From an uncultured Eggerthellaceae bacterium (lineage in GTDB: Bacteria > Actinomycetota > Coriobacteriia > Coriobacteriales > Eggerthellaceae), in contig CABVEH010000030.1 of assembly GCA_902497215.1 (NCBI GenBank), forward strand, positions 1 to 9,860: a DNA stretch of 9,860 nt. Reading direction: 5' to 3'. Positions 1 to 6,602 of the stretch are shown here, piece after piece. A program made the translations under genes and the position numbers. The notes below the pieces were generated by a model that saw nothing but the letters and a program-made list of their open reading frames with translations, was not told where the DNA came from and searched no databases. Numbering within the stretch: the stretch's first letter is position 1; each line of letters opens with the position of its first letter.

Positions 1-181
1 GAACCACGGCCTGAAGACCGGCAACAACGGCTACTTCGTGTGCACCGACGAGTGGTTCGACAACTTCGTTTACGAGGTCGCCATCCCCAAGAAGATGCTG
101 AAGCCCGAGACTTTGAAGGCGCTGGATTCCGAGCCCATCGTGTGGCCGTTCTGGAACACCTTCAACCCTGTGCTGGGGTAA
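1..181 (+). CDS. pepC: C1B cysteine aminopeptidase (PepC / bleomycin hydrolase type), C-terminal end only
   Basis: The reading frame enters at the window edge (first whole codon at base 2) and ends in TAA at 179-181, leaving 59 residues of the C-terminus. The segment GYFVCTDEWFDNFVYEV matches the C-terminal signature of the C1B papain-like aminopeptidases (GYFVxxDEWFxxYVYxV), and it is followed by the family's EPIVxPxW block, here EPIVWPFW. Family members are cytoplasmic, usually hexameric, and remove N-terminal residues from peptides. The family's catalytic Asn motif (N-S-W-G) should fall at the very start of the visible part; what is seen there is N-H-G, so the active-site strand is either altered or one residue shorter than usual. 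The catalytic Cys and His lie outside the window. The family call rests on the C-terminal signature alone. Confidence 0.8.
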   Translation, partial: NHGLKTGNNGYFVCTDEWFDNFVYEVAIPKKMLKPETLKALDSEPIVWPFWNTFNPVLG

Positions 182-203
182 TATTTCGTCCTACCGGACA
201 ACG

Positions 204-230
204 TAGGGGCGCACTTCGCGTGCGCCCCTA
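204..230. terminator. bidirectional hairpin terminator between the peptidase and the LuxR gene
   Basis: An 11-bp perfect stem (TAGGGGCGCAC at 204-214 with its complement at 220-230) closes a 5-nt loop TTCGC. It starts 22 nt after the peptidase stop and is followed by TTCTT, a short T-rich tail. The LuxR-type gene converges from the other side and ends at 274, so the hairpin may serve both transcripts. Confidence 0.8.
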
Positions 231-273
231 TTCTTATGCTGGGATGCGTGGCGAGCGGCCTTCGTTACGTCCC

Positions 274-696
274 TCAGCGTTCCCGATGCGCGTTCACCAT
301 GCCGATCAGCTCCTGCTTGGAGTGCACGTTCAGCTTCGAGTAGATGTTGCGCGTGTGGTAGTTGACGGTCCCTGCCGCGATGTACAGCTCGCTCTGGATG
401 GCGGCCGCAGAATAGCCTCGCGCCAGCAACGCGAACACGTCCATCTCCCTGTTGGAAAGCCCATGCTCCTTCCCGATGGAATACAGGTCGACCTCGAACG
501 AACCGGAATCGTTGGATCCGGCGATAGAAGTGCTGTCTGGCAGGCCAGCTTCTCCGCCTGCAGCTGCTTGCTCTGCGGCTTCACGTGCAGCAGTCGTACG
601 TTCCCCGTCCAAGTCGGACGATGCGGGACCGTCTCCCGACAGGCCTATCCGATGGTCCCGCCAGCGACACTGCGCCTGCCTGCGCGTTCGCACCAA
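274..696 (-). CDS. C-terminal LuxR-type helix-turn-helix half of the same regulator
   Basis: The open frame ends in TGA at 274-276. Its last 66 residues (bases about 277-474) form a clear LuxR/GerE DNA-binding domain: LSNREMDVFALLARGYS, then a recognition-helix region TVNYHTRNIYSKLNVHSK, then QELIGMV. The Glu of the opening xxREM motif, the Val-Asn-Tyr-His of the recognition helix and the closing K-L-x-V all fit. The nominal GTG start at 696 has no convincing ribosome binding site and the first residues are Arg-rich noise, so this is probably not an independent gene but the separated tail of the membrane regulator. The part from about base 655 down to 475 is an Ala/Gly/Ser/Glu-rich flexible linker. 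The domain call is firm; whether the tail is translated is uncertain. Confidence 0.65.
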   Translation of the reverse strand: MVRTRRQAQCRWRDHRIGLSGDGPASSDLDGERTTAAREAAEQAAAGGEAGLPDSTSIAGSNDSGSFEVDLYSIGKEHGLSNREMDVFALLARGYSAAAIQSELYIAAGTVNYHTRNIYSKLNVHSKQELIGMVNAHRER

Positions 697-1873
697 CCTT
701 GCACACGTTCTGCGGGAGCGTCTTCTGCGCCTTCACTATCGCCACGATCAGGCACACCGCGACGACCTCCACGCCGATGAACACCACCGCGAGCGACGCC
801 TGCTTGTTCATCATGTCGCTCAGCGCCGAGTTGGAGAAGCATCCGGCGTACCAGCCTACGGCGTTGAGGGCGAAGTGCGCCACGCGACATAGCGCGTACG
901 TCTTAAGCGAGCTTATCGAGAAGAAGTCGGCGAACCCTACGGCGACCGAGAACAGGGCGATTTCGATCCCTAGCTCTCCGATCGATATGAAGTGCGACGC
1001 GGGCACGTGGTCGACCATGGTGAGGAACGGCACGAACACGCACACCAGGAAGCACAGCGGCACCACCATGCACGTGAAGGCGTTCTCGCGGTTGGACACC
1101 ACTATGAAGACGCATGCCGTGACCAACAGGACCACGGTGACGGTCGTGTAGAAGAAGTACGTGTAACCGCTTTGGTATGAGAAATAGTCGAGGAAGCCCG
1201 ACGCGAACGCGAAGACGCCTATGGGGAACACGACTATCACGTAGTCCAGGGGACGGTCCTTGTCCGGAATCTCTAGGTCGAAGACCGGGAAGAGCGATTT
1301 CCTCACCGAGTGCAGCATGAAGCCGGACACTATGGGCAGCAGCACGGTGGCCATCAGCACGGCGATGCGCGGGAGGTACATCACCGTCATGCAGATCCCC
1401 ACCGAGACGGCCAGCAGGATCGGGAAGCTTCCTATGGTGGCTCTAAGTCCCACGCGCCTGTATGCGACGACCCATTGCTGAGCGAGGATCCCCGAGAAGA
1501 CGCCGGTCACGACCGCGCCCACCATGATCACCCACATCGAGTCGACCGCGTTCGCACCCACCATGAACAACGTGCCCACCGAGGTGCCGAGCGCCGATGC
1601 CACCTTGATCTTCCCAGACATTATCCTCTCGGAAAGGTCGCCCGGGCCGAACGCTATCACCAGCACCACGACGGACATCAGCAGGCTGCTCAGCGTGTAC
1701 GGGATGCCCATGAGCGATATCGGGGCGGCGGCCTCGATGCCGGCGCTGTTGGCGTAGAACAGCAGGTATATCCAGGAAAGCAGCAGCGCGACGCCGGAAT
1801 ACGCGGGGAGTATGGCCCCGCGGTCCTCGGAGATGAAGCCGAATTCGGTGCCATTTGCGGGATGCTGCGACAA
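581..1873 (-). CDS. N-terminal 12-helix membrane sensor half of the LuxR-type regulator
   Basis: 430 codons from a TTG start at 1873. This start is favoured because an in-frame TAG lies just upstream and AGGGGG (1879-1884, minus strand) sits 5 nt before it. The protein has about twelve hydrophobic segments (roughly residues 20-41, 51-75, 88-105, 110-135, 145-165, 168-186, 208-230, 235-257, 263-283, 295-318, 322-345, 355-380) with few charged residues between them, which is the MFS-like sensor fold seen in front of LuxR domains in Eggerthella relatives. It presumably senses a small molecule at the membrane and passes the signal to the C-terminal DNA-binding domain. As read, it ends in about 20 out-of-frame residues (Arg-rich, ending DCCT) and has no DNA-binding domain. 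It is divergent from the MFS-amidohydrolase cassette, the usual position for its regulator. The ligand is unknown. Confidence 0.7.
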   Translation of the reverse strand: MSQHPANGTEFGFISEDRGAILPAYSGVALLLSWIYLLFYANSAGIEAAAPISLMGIPYTLSSLLMSVVVLVIAFGPGDLSERIMSGKIKVASALGTSVGTLFMVGANAVDSMWVIMVGAVVTGVFSGILAQQWVVAYRRVGLRATIGSFPILLAVSVGICMTVMYLPRIAVLMATVLLPIVSGFMLHSVRKSLFPVFDLEIPDKDRPLDYVIVVFPIGVFAFASGFLDYFSYQSGYTYFFYTTVTVVLLVTACVFIVVSNRENAFTCMVVPLCFLVCVFVPFLTMVDHVPASHFISIGELGIEIALFSVAVGFADFFSISSLKTYALCRVAHFALNAVGWYAGCFSNSALSDMMNKQASLAVVFIGVEVVAVCLIVAIVKAQKTLPQNVCKVGANAQAGAVSLAGPSDRPVGRRSRIVRLGRGTYDCCT

Positions 1874-1911
1874 TTGCGCCCCCTAACCTCTCGCTCGTGA
1901 CGGTGTGCACA

Positions 1912-1917
1912 ATTATC
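1912..1917 (-). promoter_or_regulatory. possible -10 element for the LuxR-type gene
   Basis: On the minus strand the hexamer GATAAT lies 38 nt upstream of the TTG start, giving a leader of about 30 nt. No good -35 is seen at 16-18 nt (CTGTTT or CCTGTT), so activation by a regulator would be expected if this promoter is real. Confidence 0.3.
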
Positions 1918-1953
1918 CACCCAAACGGATGCGAAACAGGCCCTCATAGGCGT

Positions 1954-2043
1954 GAACCATAAGCAGTTTATGGGCGCGGGAGCGAAAACAATATGCCGAA
2001 ACAGGCGCCTTGGCCCACCTTCGAACCATATGCGAACCATAAG
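1954..2043 (+). promoter_or_regulatory. repeat cluster, candidate operator of the divergent LuxR/MFS region
   Basis: GAACCATA occurs three times: at 1954-1961, 2023-2030 and 2034-2041. The last two form an 11-bp-period tandem (GAACCATATGC then GAACCATAAGG), about one helical turn. The first copy is also the left arm of a dyad CCATAA-N5-TTATGG (1957-1973). A second repeated word, GAAACAGGC, appears near 1933 and 1999. All lie between the start of the LuxR-type gene and that of the first transporter, as expected for the binding sites of a divergently transcribed regulator. Binding by that protein is inferred. Confidence 0.5.
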
Positions 2044-2075
2044 GAATGGACGTTCCGGGCAAGCGCCGTCTTCCG

Positions 2076-2081
2076 TAGATT
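2076..2081 (+). promoter_or_regulatory. possible -10 element for the first MFS gene
   Basis: TAGATT lies 57 nt upstream of the chosen ATG. The hexamer 17 nt before it (TTCCGG, 2053-2058) is a poor -35. The tandem GAACCATA copies end about 12 bp upstream of that -35, an arrangement that would suit an activator-dependent promoter. Weak evidence taken alone. Confidence 0.3.
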
Positions 2082-2138
2082 CTGCTTCAACGGTTGCCGG
2101 GCAAAGGGCCCGGCCATGACATGAAAGGTTGTTGCATC

Positions 2139-3410
2139 ATGACCGAAGCAAAGCAACTGTCGAAGGGAAGGCTGTTCCTGGCGCTGGCCGCGCTGTTCCT
2201 TTCCTCAATGTGCACGTTGGGCGACCTGGTGGTGAACCCGATCGTCGCGAACCTGTACGAGGTGTTCGCGGACGACCCCGAGTGGCTGATCAACTTCTCG
2301 ATCACCGGCCCCGCGCTCGTGGGCCTGCCGTTCGGCATCCTGGCCGGCGTCCTTTGCGACCGCATGGACAAGAAATGGATCATGGTGATCGGCTTCGCCA
2401 TCTTCACCGTCAGCGCGGTGTTCGGCGCAGTCGAGAACATCTACCTGTTCACCACGCTCCGCTGCTTGGCCACCGGCGTAGGCTGGGGCATCACCAACAC
2501 GGCGGCGCTGGCCATCCTCGCCGACATGTTCCCGAACGAGGACGAGCACGGCAAGTTCGTGGGCTGGTACAACTCGGCGATGTCCATCATGGGCGCGCTG
2601 ATGGCCGCCGTGGCCGGGGTGCTGGCCGTCGCAGCATGGCAGAACGCGTTCTTCACCTACTGGATCGCGGTGCCCGTGCTGGTCATGCTCATCCTGTTCC
2701 TCCCGAAAATGCCGCCTTCTCACGTCGCGGACGCCGAAGACGGCACGAAGGCCGCTGCCGCCCCTGCTGGCTGGTGGACCAAGCTGATACCGCTGACCAT
2801 CCAGGTCTTCTTCGTGGCCATCTGCTACTTCGTGATGCTGTACATGATCGCCGTTTACGTGGTTGACGCAGGCGTGGGCGACGAGGCGTTCATCGGCATG
2901 CTGGCGTCCGCGGGCACCATCGCGACCGCCGTGGCGTCTCTCGTGTTCGGCGCGGTTTACAAGCGCATGAAGAACTTCGTCTACGTGCCGGCGCTGTTCG
3001 TCATGGCCGCTTGCTTCATCGCCATGGGCTTCTTCCCGAGCCCCGTCGTCACCATCGTAGGCGTCGTGGTCGCTGGCTTCTTCTGGCCGTTCTACTTCTG
3101 CTACTTCTATGTGCGCGCCACCGAGCTGGTGCCTGCGTCGAAGGGAGGCACCGCGACTTCCATCGTGGCGTTCTCCGACGGGCTCGCCGCGACCGGAAGC
3201 TCGTACCTGCTGACCGGCCTGGTGGGCGCAACCGGCATGACCGCCGTGGGAGTGTGGCCGATCATGGGCTACGTCCTGGTGGCCGTGGCCGTGGTGTCCA
3301 TCATCTACCTGCTCGCCTTCCGCAAGGCCCCGGTTGCCAACGCGCAGGGCGCCGAAGCCGTAAGCGACGAGGCACAGGAAGCCCGCGACGAGGGACTTGG
3401 CAACAAATAG
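2139..3410 (+). CDS. MFS transporter, first paralogue of the cassette
   Basis: 423 residues with the twelve-helix layout of the major facilitator superfamily in the inner membrane. The motif A loop between helices 2 and 3 is clear at about residues 70-82 (G-x-L-C-D-R-M-D-K-K-W-I-M). A charged cytoplasmic loop at about 187-215 separates the two six-helix halves, and the last 27 residues are a hydrophilic, acidic tail absent from the other copy. The ATG at 2139 was chosen over upstream ATGs at 2094 and 2121 because GAAAGG (2123-2128) precedes it by 10 nt and because MTEA followed by K-G-R aligns with the start of the second copy at 5309. Hand alignment of the first 96 residues of the two transporters gives 75 identities. 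It faces the LuxR-type regulator across a divergent region and precedes the amidohydrolase. The substrate cannot be read from the sequence; import of the amidohydrolase substrate is inferred. Confidence 0.88.
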   Translation: MTEAKQLSKGRLFLALAALFLSSMCTLGDLVVNPIVANLYEVFADDPEWLINFSITGPALVGLPFGILAGVLCDRMDKKWIMVIGFAIFTVSAVFGAVENIYLFTTLRCLATGVGWGITNTAALAILADMFPNEDEHGKFVGWYNSAMSIMGALMAAVAGVLAVAAWQNAFFTYWIAVPVLVMLILFLPKMPPSHVADAEDGTKAAAAPAGWWTKLIPLTIQVFFVAICYFVMLYMIAVYVVDAGVGDEAFIGMLASAGTIATAVASLVFGAVYKRMKNFVYVPALFVMAACFIAMGFFPSPVVTIVGVVVAGFFWPFYFCYFYVRATELVPASKGGTATSIVAFSDGLAATGSSYLLTGLVGATGMTAVGVWPIMGYVLVAVAVVSIIYLLAFRKAPVANAQGAEAVSDEAQEARDEGLGNK

Positions 3411-3482
3411 CGACATGCCGTAAGTGCACATCGGCGTCGGCAGACCCCTAGATGCCCTTCGCCGACCGCATGCACGAAGCCA

Positions 3483-3514
3483 AGGGGGATGAATCTCTTC
3501 GGATTCGTCCCCCT
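3483..3514 (+). terminator. hairpin after the first MFS gene
   Basis: A 13-bp stem with one T-G wobble (AGGGGGATGAATC at 3483-3495 and its partner at 3502-3514) closes a 6-nt loop TCTTCG, 72 nt after the MFS stop codon. No T tract follows, so termination may be partial and allow read-through into the amidohydrolase. A shorter dyad (GTCGGC 3436-3441 with GCCGAC 3461-3466) precedes it. The rest of 3411-3610 holds nothing else recognisable. Confidence 0.55.
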
Positions 3515-3610
3515 CGCATAAAGACCTCTCGCAACAAAGGGCGCCCTCCATGCCACAAAGTCGAGACGCCCTTCCTGAACACGCATTCTCTTTCGTACTA
3601 AGGACGCAAA

Positions 3611-5251
3611 ATGCACAAGACGGTAGACAAGGTAATCAAAAGTTCGTGTATCTTCACCGCGAACACCCTCGAACCCATCGAGGGTGCGGTGCTGGTCTCG
3701 GGCAACGAAATAGTCGACGTCGTACCGCTTTCCGAGGCCGATGGCCATATCGGCCCGGACACCGCTGTCTACGACTGCGGAGACAAGACGGTGGTTCCCG
3801 GGTTCAACGACGCGCACACTCATTTCATTCAGAACGGCGTCATGAAGGACGCCGACTACACGCTGAGCCTCGAAGGCGCATCCACCAAGGAAGAAGTCTG
3901 CTCCCGCATACGCGAATTCGCCGAAGCCCATCCCAACAACGCCTGGATCGCGGGCTGCGACCTCAACTTCTCGGAATGGGAAGGCGGCGAGGAACCCACG
4001 AAGGAGCTGCTTGACGAGCTGGTGCCCGACCGTCCCGCCTACTTCGCGTCGTGGGACATGCATGTGGGCTGGGTCAACAGCAAGGCGCTCGAAGCTGCAG
4101 GCTACGCTCCCGACAAGCCAGATCCCGAAGGCGGCATCATTGGCCGCAACGAGGACGGATCGCTGAAGGGGCTGAACTACGAGCCGCCTGCCAACGACCC
4201 CGTGTGGGGCATGGCGAACCTGGCGGCCGACATGGACCATGCGCTTGGAAGCGTTATAGGGGAATGCCTTTCCTACGGCGTCACCGCAACCGGATGCGTC
4301 TGGCCCTACGGCGGCATCCCCGAGGACGACACCATCCGCGTCTTCTCCGAGTTCGAACGCGACGGCAAGCTTCCCATCCGCGTCAGCTGCTTCGTGAAGT
4401 TGGAAGACGGCCTTGCCAACGCGCGCCGCTACGCCCGTGAGCTTGTCGGCGAGCATCTGCGCTTCGCCGGAACCAAGATGATCACCGACGGAGTGTGCGA
4501 GGCCCATACCGGTTTCCTCACCGAGCCCTACGCCGACGATCCCACGACGTGCGGCGAGCCCACGATGGGCTACGACGAGCTGCTTCCGCTGGTCAGGCAG
4601 GCCGACGCAGCCGGTTACAGCGTTCGCCTTCACGCCATCGGCAATGGGGCCGTCAAGCAGGCGCTGGACGTGTTCGAGAAGGTGGGGCAGGAGCAGGGCT
4701 TCAAGGGCCACCGCAACGCCATAGAACACATCGAGACTTGCCGCCCCGAAGACATCGACCGCTTCGCCAGGCTCGGCGTGGTCGCCTCGATGCAGCCGAT
4801 TCATTCGGTGCTGAACGTTGAAGGCTACCCCGTGCTTCTCGGCGAGAAGTGGGTCCCTTACATGTGGCCTGTGAAGTCGCTGATCGACGCCGGAGCCATC
4901 GTGGCCGCAGGCACCGACGCGCCGGTGTGGAACCTGAACCCGATGGAAGGCGTATATGCCGCGATAACCCGTCAACAGCCCTGGGACGGCAAGCCGGAAG
5001 GCGGTTTCGTCCCCTCGCAGCGCATCACGCTGGCGCAGGCGCTGCAGGCGTACACGTACGGTTCGGCGGTCGTGGAGAATTTCGATGACCGTATCGGCAC
5101 CCTTGCTCCCGGCAAGCTTGCCGACGTCGTCGTCATGGACCGCAACCTGTTCAAGTCGACGCCTGACGAGATTTTGGGCGCCAAGCCCGTATACACGTTC
5201 ATCGACGGCGAAGTGGTGTTCGAGGCCCCTGGGCCCGACCGCGCAGAATAG
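3611..5251 (+). CDS. YtcJ-type metal-dependent amidohydrolase (amidohydrolase family 3)
   Basis: 546 residues, the normal length for the YtcJ/AepA/N-substituted-formamide-deformylase group of the amidohydrolase superfamily, which hydrolyse C-N bonds of amides, formamides, ureas or related compounds in the cytoplasm. Visible parts: an N-terminal beta-sandwich strand set (to about 60), the metal-binding HxH in NDAHTHF (His69, His71), Lys289 in TKMITDG (candidate bridging lysine), His341 in RLHAIGNGA, His373 in AIEHIET, Asp436 in AAGTDAPV, and the C-terminal sandwich strand GTLAPGKLADVVVMD (about 496-510). All expected metal and catalytic residues are present, so it should be active. No signal peptide. 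The ATG at 3611 is supported by AAGGA (3600-3604) 6 nt upstream. It lies between two related MFS genes on the same strand, which points to a transported substrate. This family is too diverse to name the substrate. Confidence 0.88.
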   Translation: MHKTVDKVIKSSCIFTANTLEPIEGAVLVSGNEIVDVVPLSEADGHIGPDTAVYDCGDKTVVPGFNDAHTHFIQNGVMKDADYTLSLEGASTKEEVCSRIREFAEAHPNNAWIAGCDLNFSEWEGGEEPTKELLDELVPDRPAYFASWDMHVGWVNSKALEAAGYAPDKPDPEGGIIGRNEDGSLKGLNYEPPANDPVWGMANLAADMDHALGSVIGECLSYGVTATGCVWPYGGIPEDDTIRVFSEFERDGKLPIRVSCFVKLEDGLANARRYARELVGEHLRFAGTKMITDGVCEAHTGFLTEPYADDPTTCGEPTMGYDELLPLVRQADAAGYSVRLHAIGNGAVKQALDVFEKVGQEQGFKGHRNAIEHIETCRPEDIDRFARLGVVASMQPIHSVLNVEGYPVLLGEKWVPYMWPVKSLIDAGAIVAAGTDAPVWNLNPMEGVYAAITRQQPWDGKPEGGFVPSQRITLAQALQAYTYGSAVVENFDDRIGTLAPGKLADVVVMDRNLFKSTPDEILGAKPVYTFIDGEVVFEAPGPDRAE

Positions 5252-5262
5252 TTTCTTACGAC

Positions 5263-5285
5263 CGGGGGCCCGATGCGGGCCCCCG
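5263..5285 (+). terminator. GC-rich hairpin between the amidohydrolase and the second MFS gene
   Basis: A 10-bp perfect stem (CGGGGGCCCG at 5263-5272 with CGGGCCCCCG at 5276-5285) around the triplet ATG starts 11 nt after the amidohydrolase stop and ends 9 nt before the Shine-Dalgarno of the next gene. It has no T tract. It may be a weak terminator or an intercistronic stem-loop that protects the upstream message or lowers expression of the second transporter. Confidence 0.5.
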
Positions 5286-5294
5286 CTGCATTTC

Positions 5295-5301
5295 AAGGAG
5301 G
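5295..5301 (+). promoter_or_regulatory. strong ribosome binding site fixing the start of the second MFS gene
   Basis: AAGGAGG lies 7 nt before the ATG at 5309. It rules out the in-frame ATG at 5273, which sits inside the hairpin loop. Confidence 0.8.
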
Positions 5302-5308
5302 CAAGGCC

Positions 5309-6577
5309 ATGACGGAGGCATCGCAGATGGGCAAAGGACGGGTGGCGTTGGCGTTGGCGGCGCTGTTCCTGTCGTCTATGTGCACGATGGGAGACCTTGT
5401 CGTAACCCCCGTCGTGGCAAACCTGTATGAGGTGTACTCCGCCGAGCCGATGTGGCTGATCAACCTGGGAATAACCGGTCCTGCGCTTGTTGGATTGCCG
5501 TTCGGACTGCTGACAGGCTACCTCTGCGACAGGATGGACAAGAAATGGATCATGGTGGCGGGCTTCGCCGTTTTCACCGTGTCGTCCGTTTTCGGCATAG
5601 CGTCGCAGAACATCTACTACTTCGTAAGCATGAGGCTTTGCGCTACCGGGATAGGCTGGGGGATCACCAACACCGCAGCCCTTGCGATTCTGGCCGACAT
5701 GTTCACCGACGAGGTGAAGCATGCCAAGTTCGTAGGTTGGTATAACGCCGCGATGTCCGTCATCGGCGCACTGCTGGCCTCGGTCGCAGGCTTTTTGGCG
5801 CTGGGCGGCTGGACGCATGTCTTCGAGACGTACCTGGTCGCGGTGCCCGTGCTGCTCATGCTGGTTGCTTTCCTTCCGCCCTTCCCTCCGAAGCCCGACA
5901 CCGCAGTGCGCGTCGAAGAGGTCTGGGGCGAGTCGCGCTCGTCCGCTGCAGCCGTCGCGCGCGGGCTTATGGGCGCCCAGGTGGACGGAAAGGCGGCGCC
6001 GAGGTGGTGGTCGCGCCTTGCGCCGTTGACCGTGCAGGTGTTCTTCGTGGCCATGCTCTACTTCATGATCTTCTACATGGTGGGGGTGTTCGTCACGGAC
6101 AAGCAGCTGGGGGACGAGGCCTTCGTTGGCATGCTGACATCCACCATGACCATCGCCACCGCGATCGGGTCGATCGTGTTCGGAGCCGTGTACAAGGTGC
6201 TGCGCAACAAGGTGTACTGGCCTGCGCTCGTGGTCATCGCGGCGGGATACTTCGTGCTGGCCGCGACTGACAGCCAGATTGTGACGGTGGTGACGCTTGC
6301 CGTCGTTGGCCTGGCATGGCCCTTCTACTTCTGCTTCTTCTACACTTTCTGCACCGAGATAGTGCCGTCCACGAAGGCGGGGCTAGCCACTTCGATAGTG
6401 GCCTCGGCCAACGGGCTTGCCATGACGGCTTCGTCGCAGGTGCTGACCTACGCGCTTGACGCCTCGACGGGAGGATGCGCCCAGGTCTATCCGATCTTCG
6501 GTTGCGTGTTGCTGGGAATTCTGGTGGTTTCCATCGTCGTGCAGCGCGCCTTGCGCATTCGTAAAGCCAGTGCGTAG
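5309..6577 (+). CDS. MFS transporter, second paralogue of the cassette
   Basis: 422 residues, twelve predicted membrane helices, inner membrane. Motif A is the same as in the first copy (about residues 70-82, G-x-L-C-D-R-M-D-K-K-W-I-M), as are the MCTxGDLVV segment in helix 1, GWGITNTAALAILADMF in the helix 4 region and WPFYFC near helix 10. It differs from the first copy mainly in a longer, charged central loop (about 187-235, RVEEVWGESRSS region) and in a short C-terminal tail. The start at 5309 follows a strong AAGGAGG. The gap to the amidohydrolase is 57 nt with a hairpin, so co-transcription with partial attenuation is plausible. The pair probably arose by duplication, with later divergence of loops and perhaps of substrate or direction. 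Ends 25 bp from the convergent YbaK-type gene, with no clear terminator between them. Confidence 0.88.
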   Translation: MTEASQMGKGRVALALAALFLSSMCTMGDLVVTPVVANLYEVYSAEPMWLINLGITGPALVGLPFGLLTGYLCDRMDKKWIMVAGFAVFTVSSVFGIASQNIYYFVSMRLCATGIGWGITNTAALAILADMFTDEVKHAKFVGWYNAAMSVIGALLASVAGFLALGGWTHVFETYLVAVPVLLMLVAFLPPFPPKPDTAVRVEEVWGESRSSAAAVARGLMGAQVDGKAAPRWWSRLAPLTVQVFFVAMLYFMIFYMVGVFVTDKQLGDEAFVGMLTSTMTIATAIGSIVFGAVYKVLRNKVYWPALVVIAAGYFVLAATDSQIVTVVTLAVVGLAWPFYFCFFYTFCTEIVPSTKAGLATSIVASANGLAMTASSQVLTYALDASTGGCAQVYPIFGCVLLGILVVSIVVQRALRIRKASA

Positions 6578-6602
6578 CGTCTCTTTGTTGCGCGCGCTCT
6601 AG

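Larger units (their letters stand above)
274..1873 (-). pseudogene. membrane LuxR-type transcriptional regulator, frameshifted in the linker
   Basis: Taken together, the two reading frames at 1873-581 and 696-274 make one regulator of the size and order expected for the Eggerthellaceae 12-helix-plus-LuxR proteins (about 532 residues if joined). The frame changes between the last membrane helix and the DNA-binding domain. The first frame reads naturally down to about VSLAGPSD and then turns Arg-rich and stops. The second is Arg-rich until about base 655 and then becomes a normal low-complexity linker (GLSGDGPASSD) leading into the helix-turn-helix. Removing one base near 645-665 would restore a single frame, so the sequence carries one extra base (or lacks two). 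It could be a true mutation, a base-calling error or, less likely, a recoding site. Both halves are intact outside the break. Confidence 0.7.

Noticed and set aside
623..661. Inverted repeat at the frameshift as an invertible phase switch
   Set aside because: Inverting the 23-bp spacer keeps its length, so it could not restore the reading frame, and no recombinase is nearby.
1310..1900. Plus-strand open frames over the membrane regulator
   Set aside because: Their products are His/Arg-rich with no hydrophobic pattern, whereas the minus strand gives twelve well-formed membrane helices.
1911..1920. TTATCCACC, similar to a DnaA box, suggesting an origin
   Set aside because: A single copy with one mismatch, no AT-rich unwinding region and no dnaA or dnaN nearby.
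2205..3551. A 448-codon minus-strand open frame over the first MFS gene
   Set aside because: Same kind of shadow: no domain, no ribosome binding site, low-complexity His/Asp/Arg content, while the plus strand encodes a clear transporter.
3305..5818. An 837-codon open frame on the minus strand across the amidohydrolase and parts of both transporters
   Set aside because: It is the antisense shadow of three convincing genes in GC-rich DNA; its product is His/Arg/Gly-rich without a recognisable domain, and its ends resemble the antisense frame of the first transporter only because the transporters are paralogues.
2139..6577. The two MFS genes as a long direct repeat or a composite mobile element
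   Set aside because: They are diverged paralogues with different central loops and tails; no transposase, terminal inverted repeat or target-site duplication was seen.
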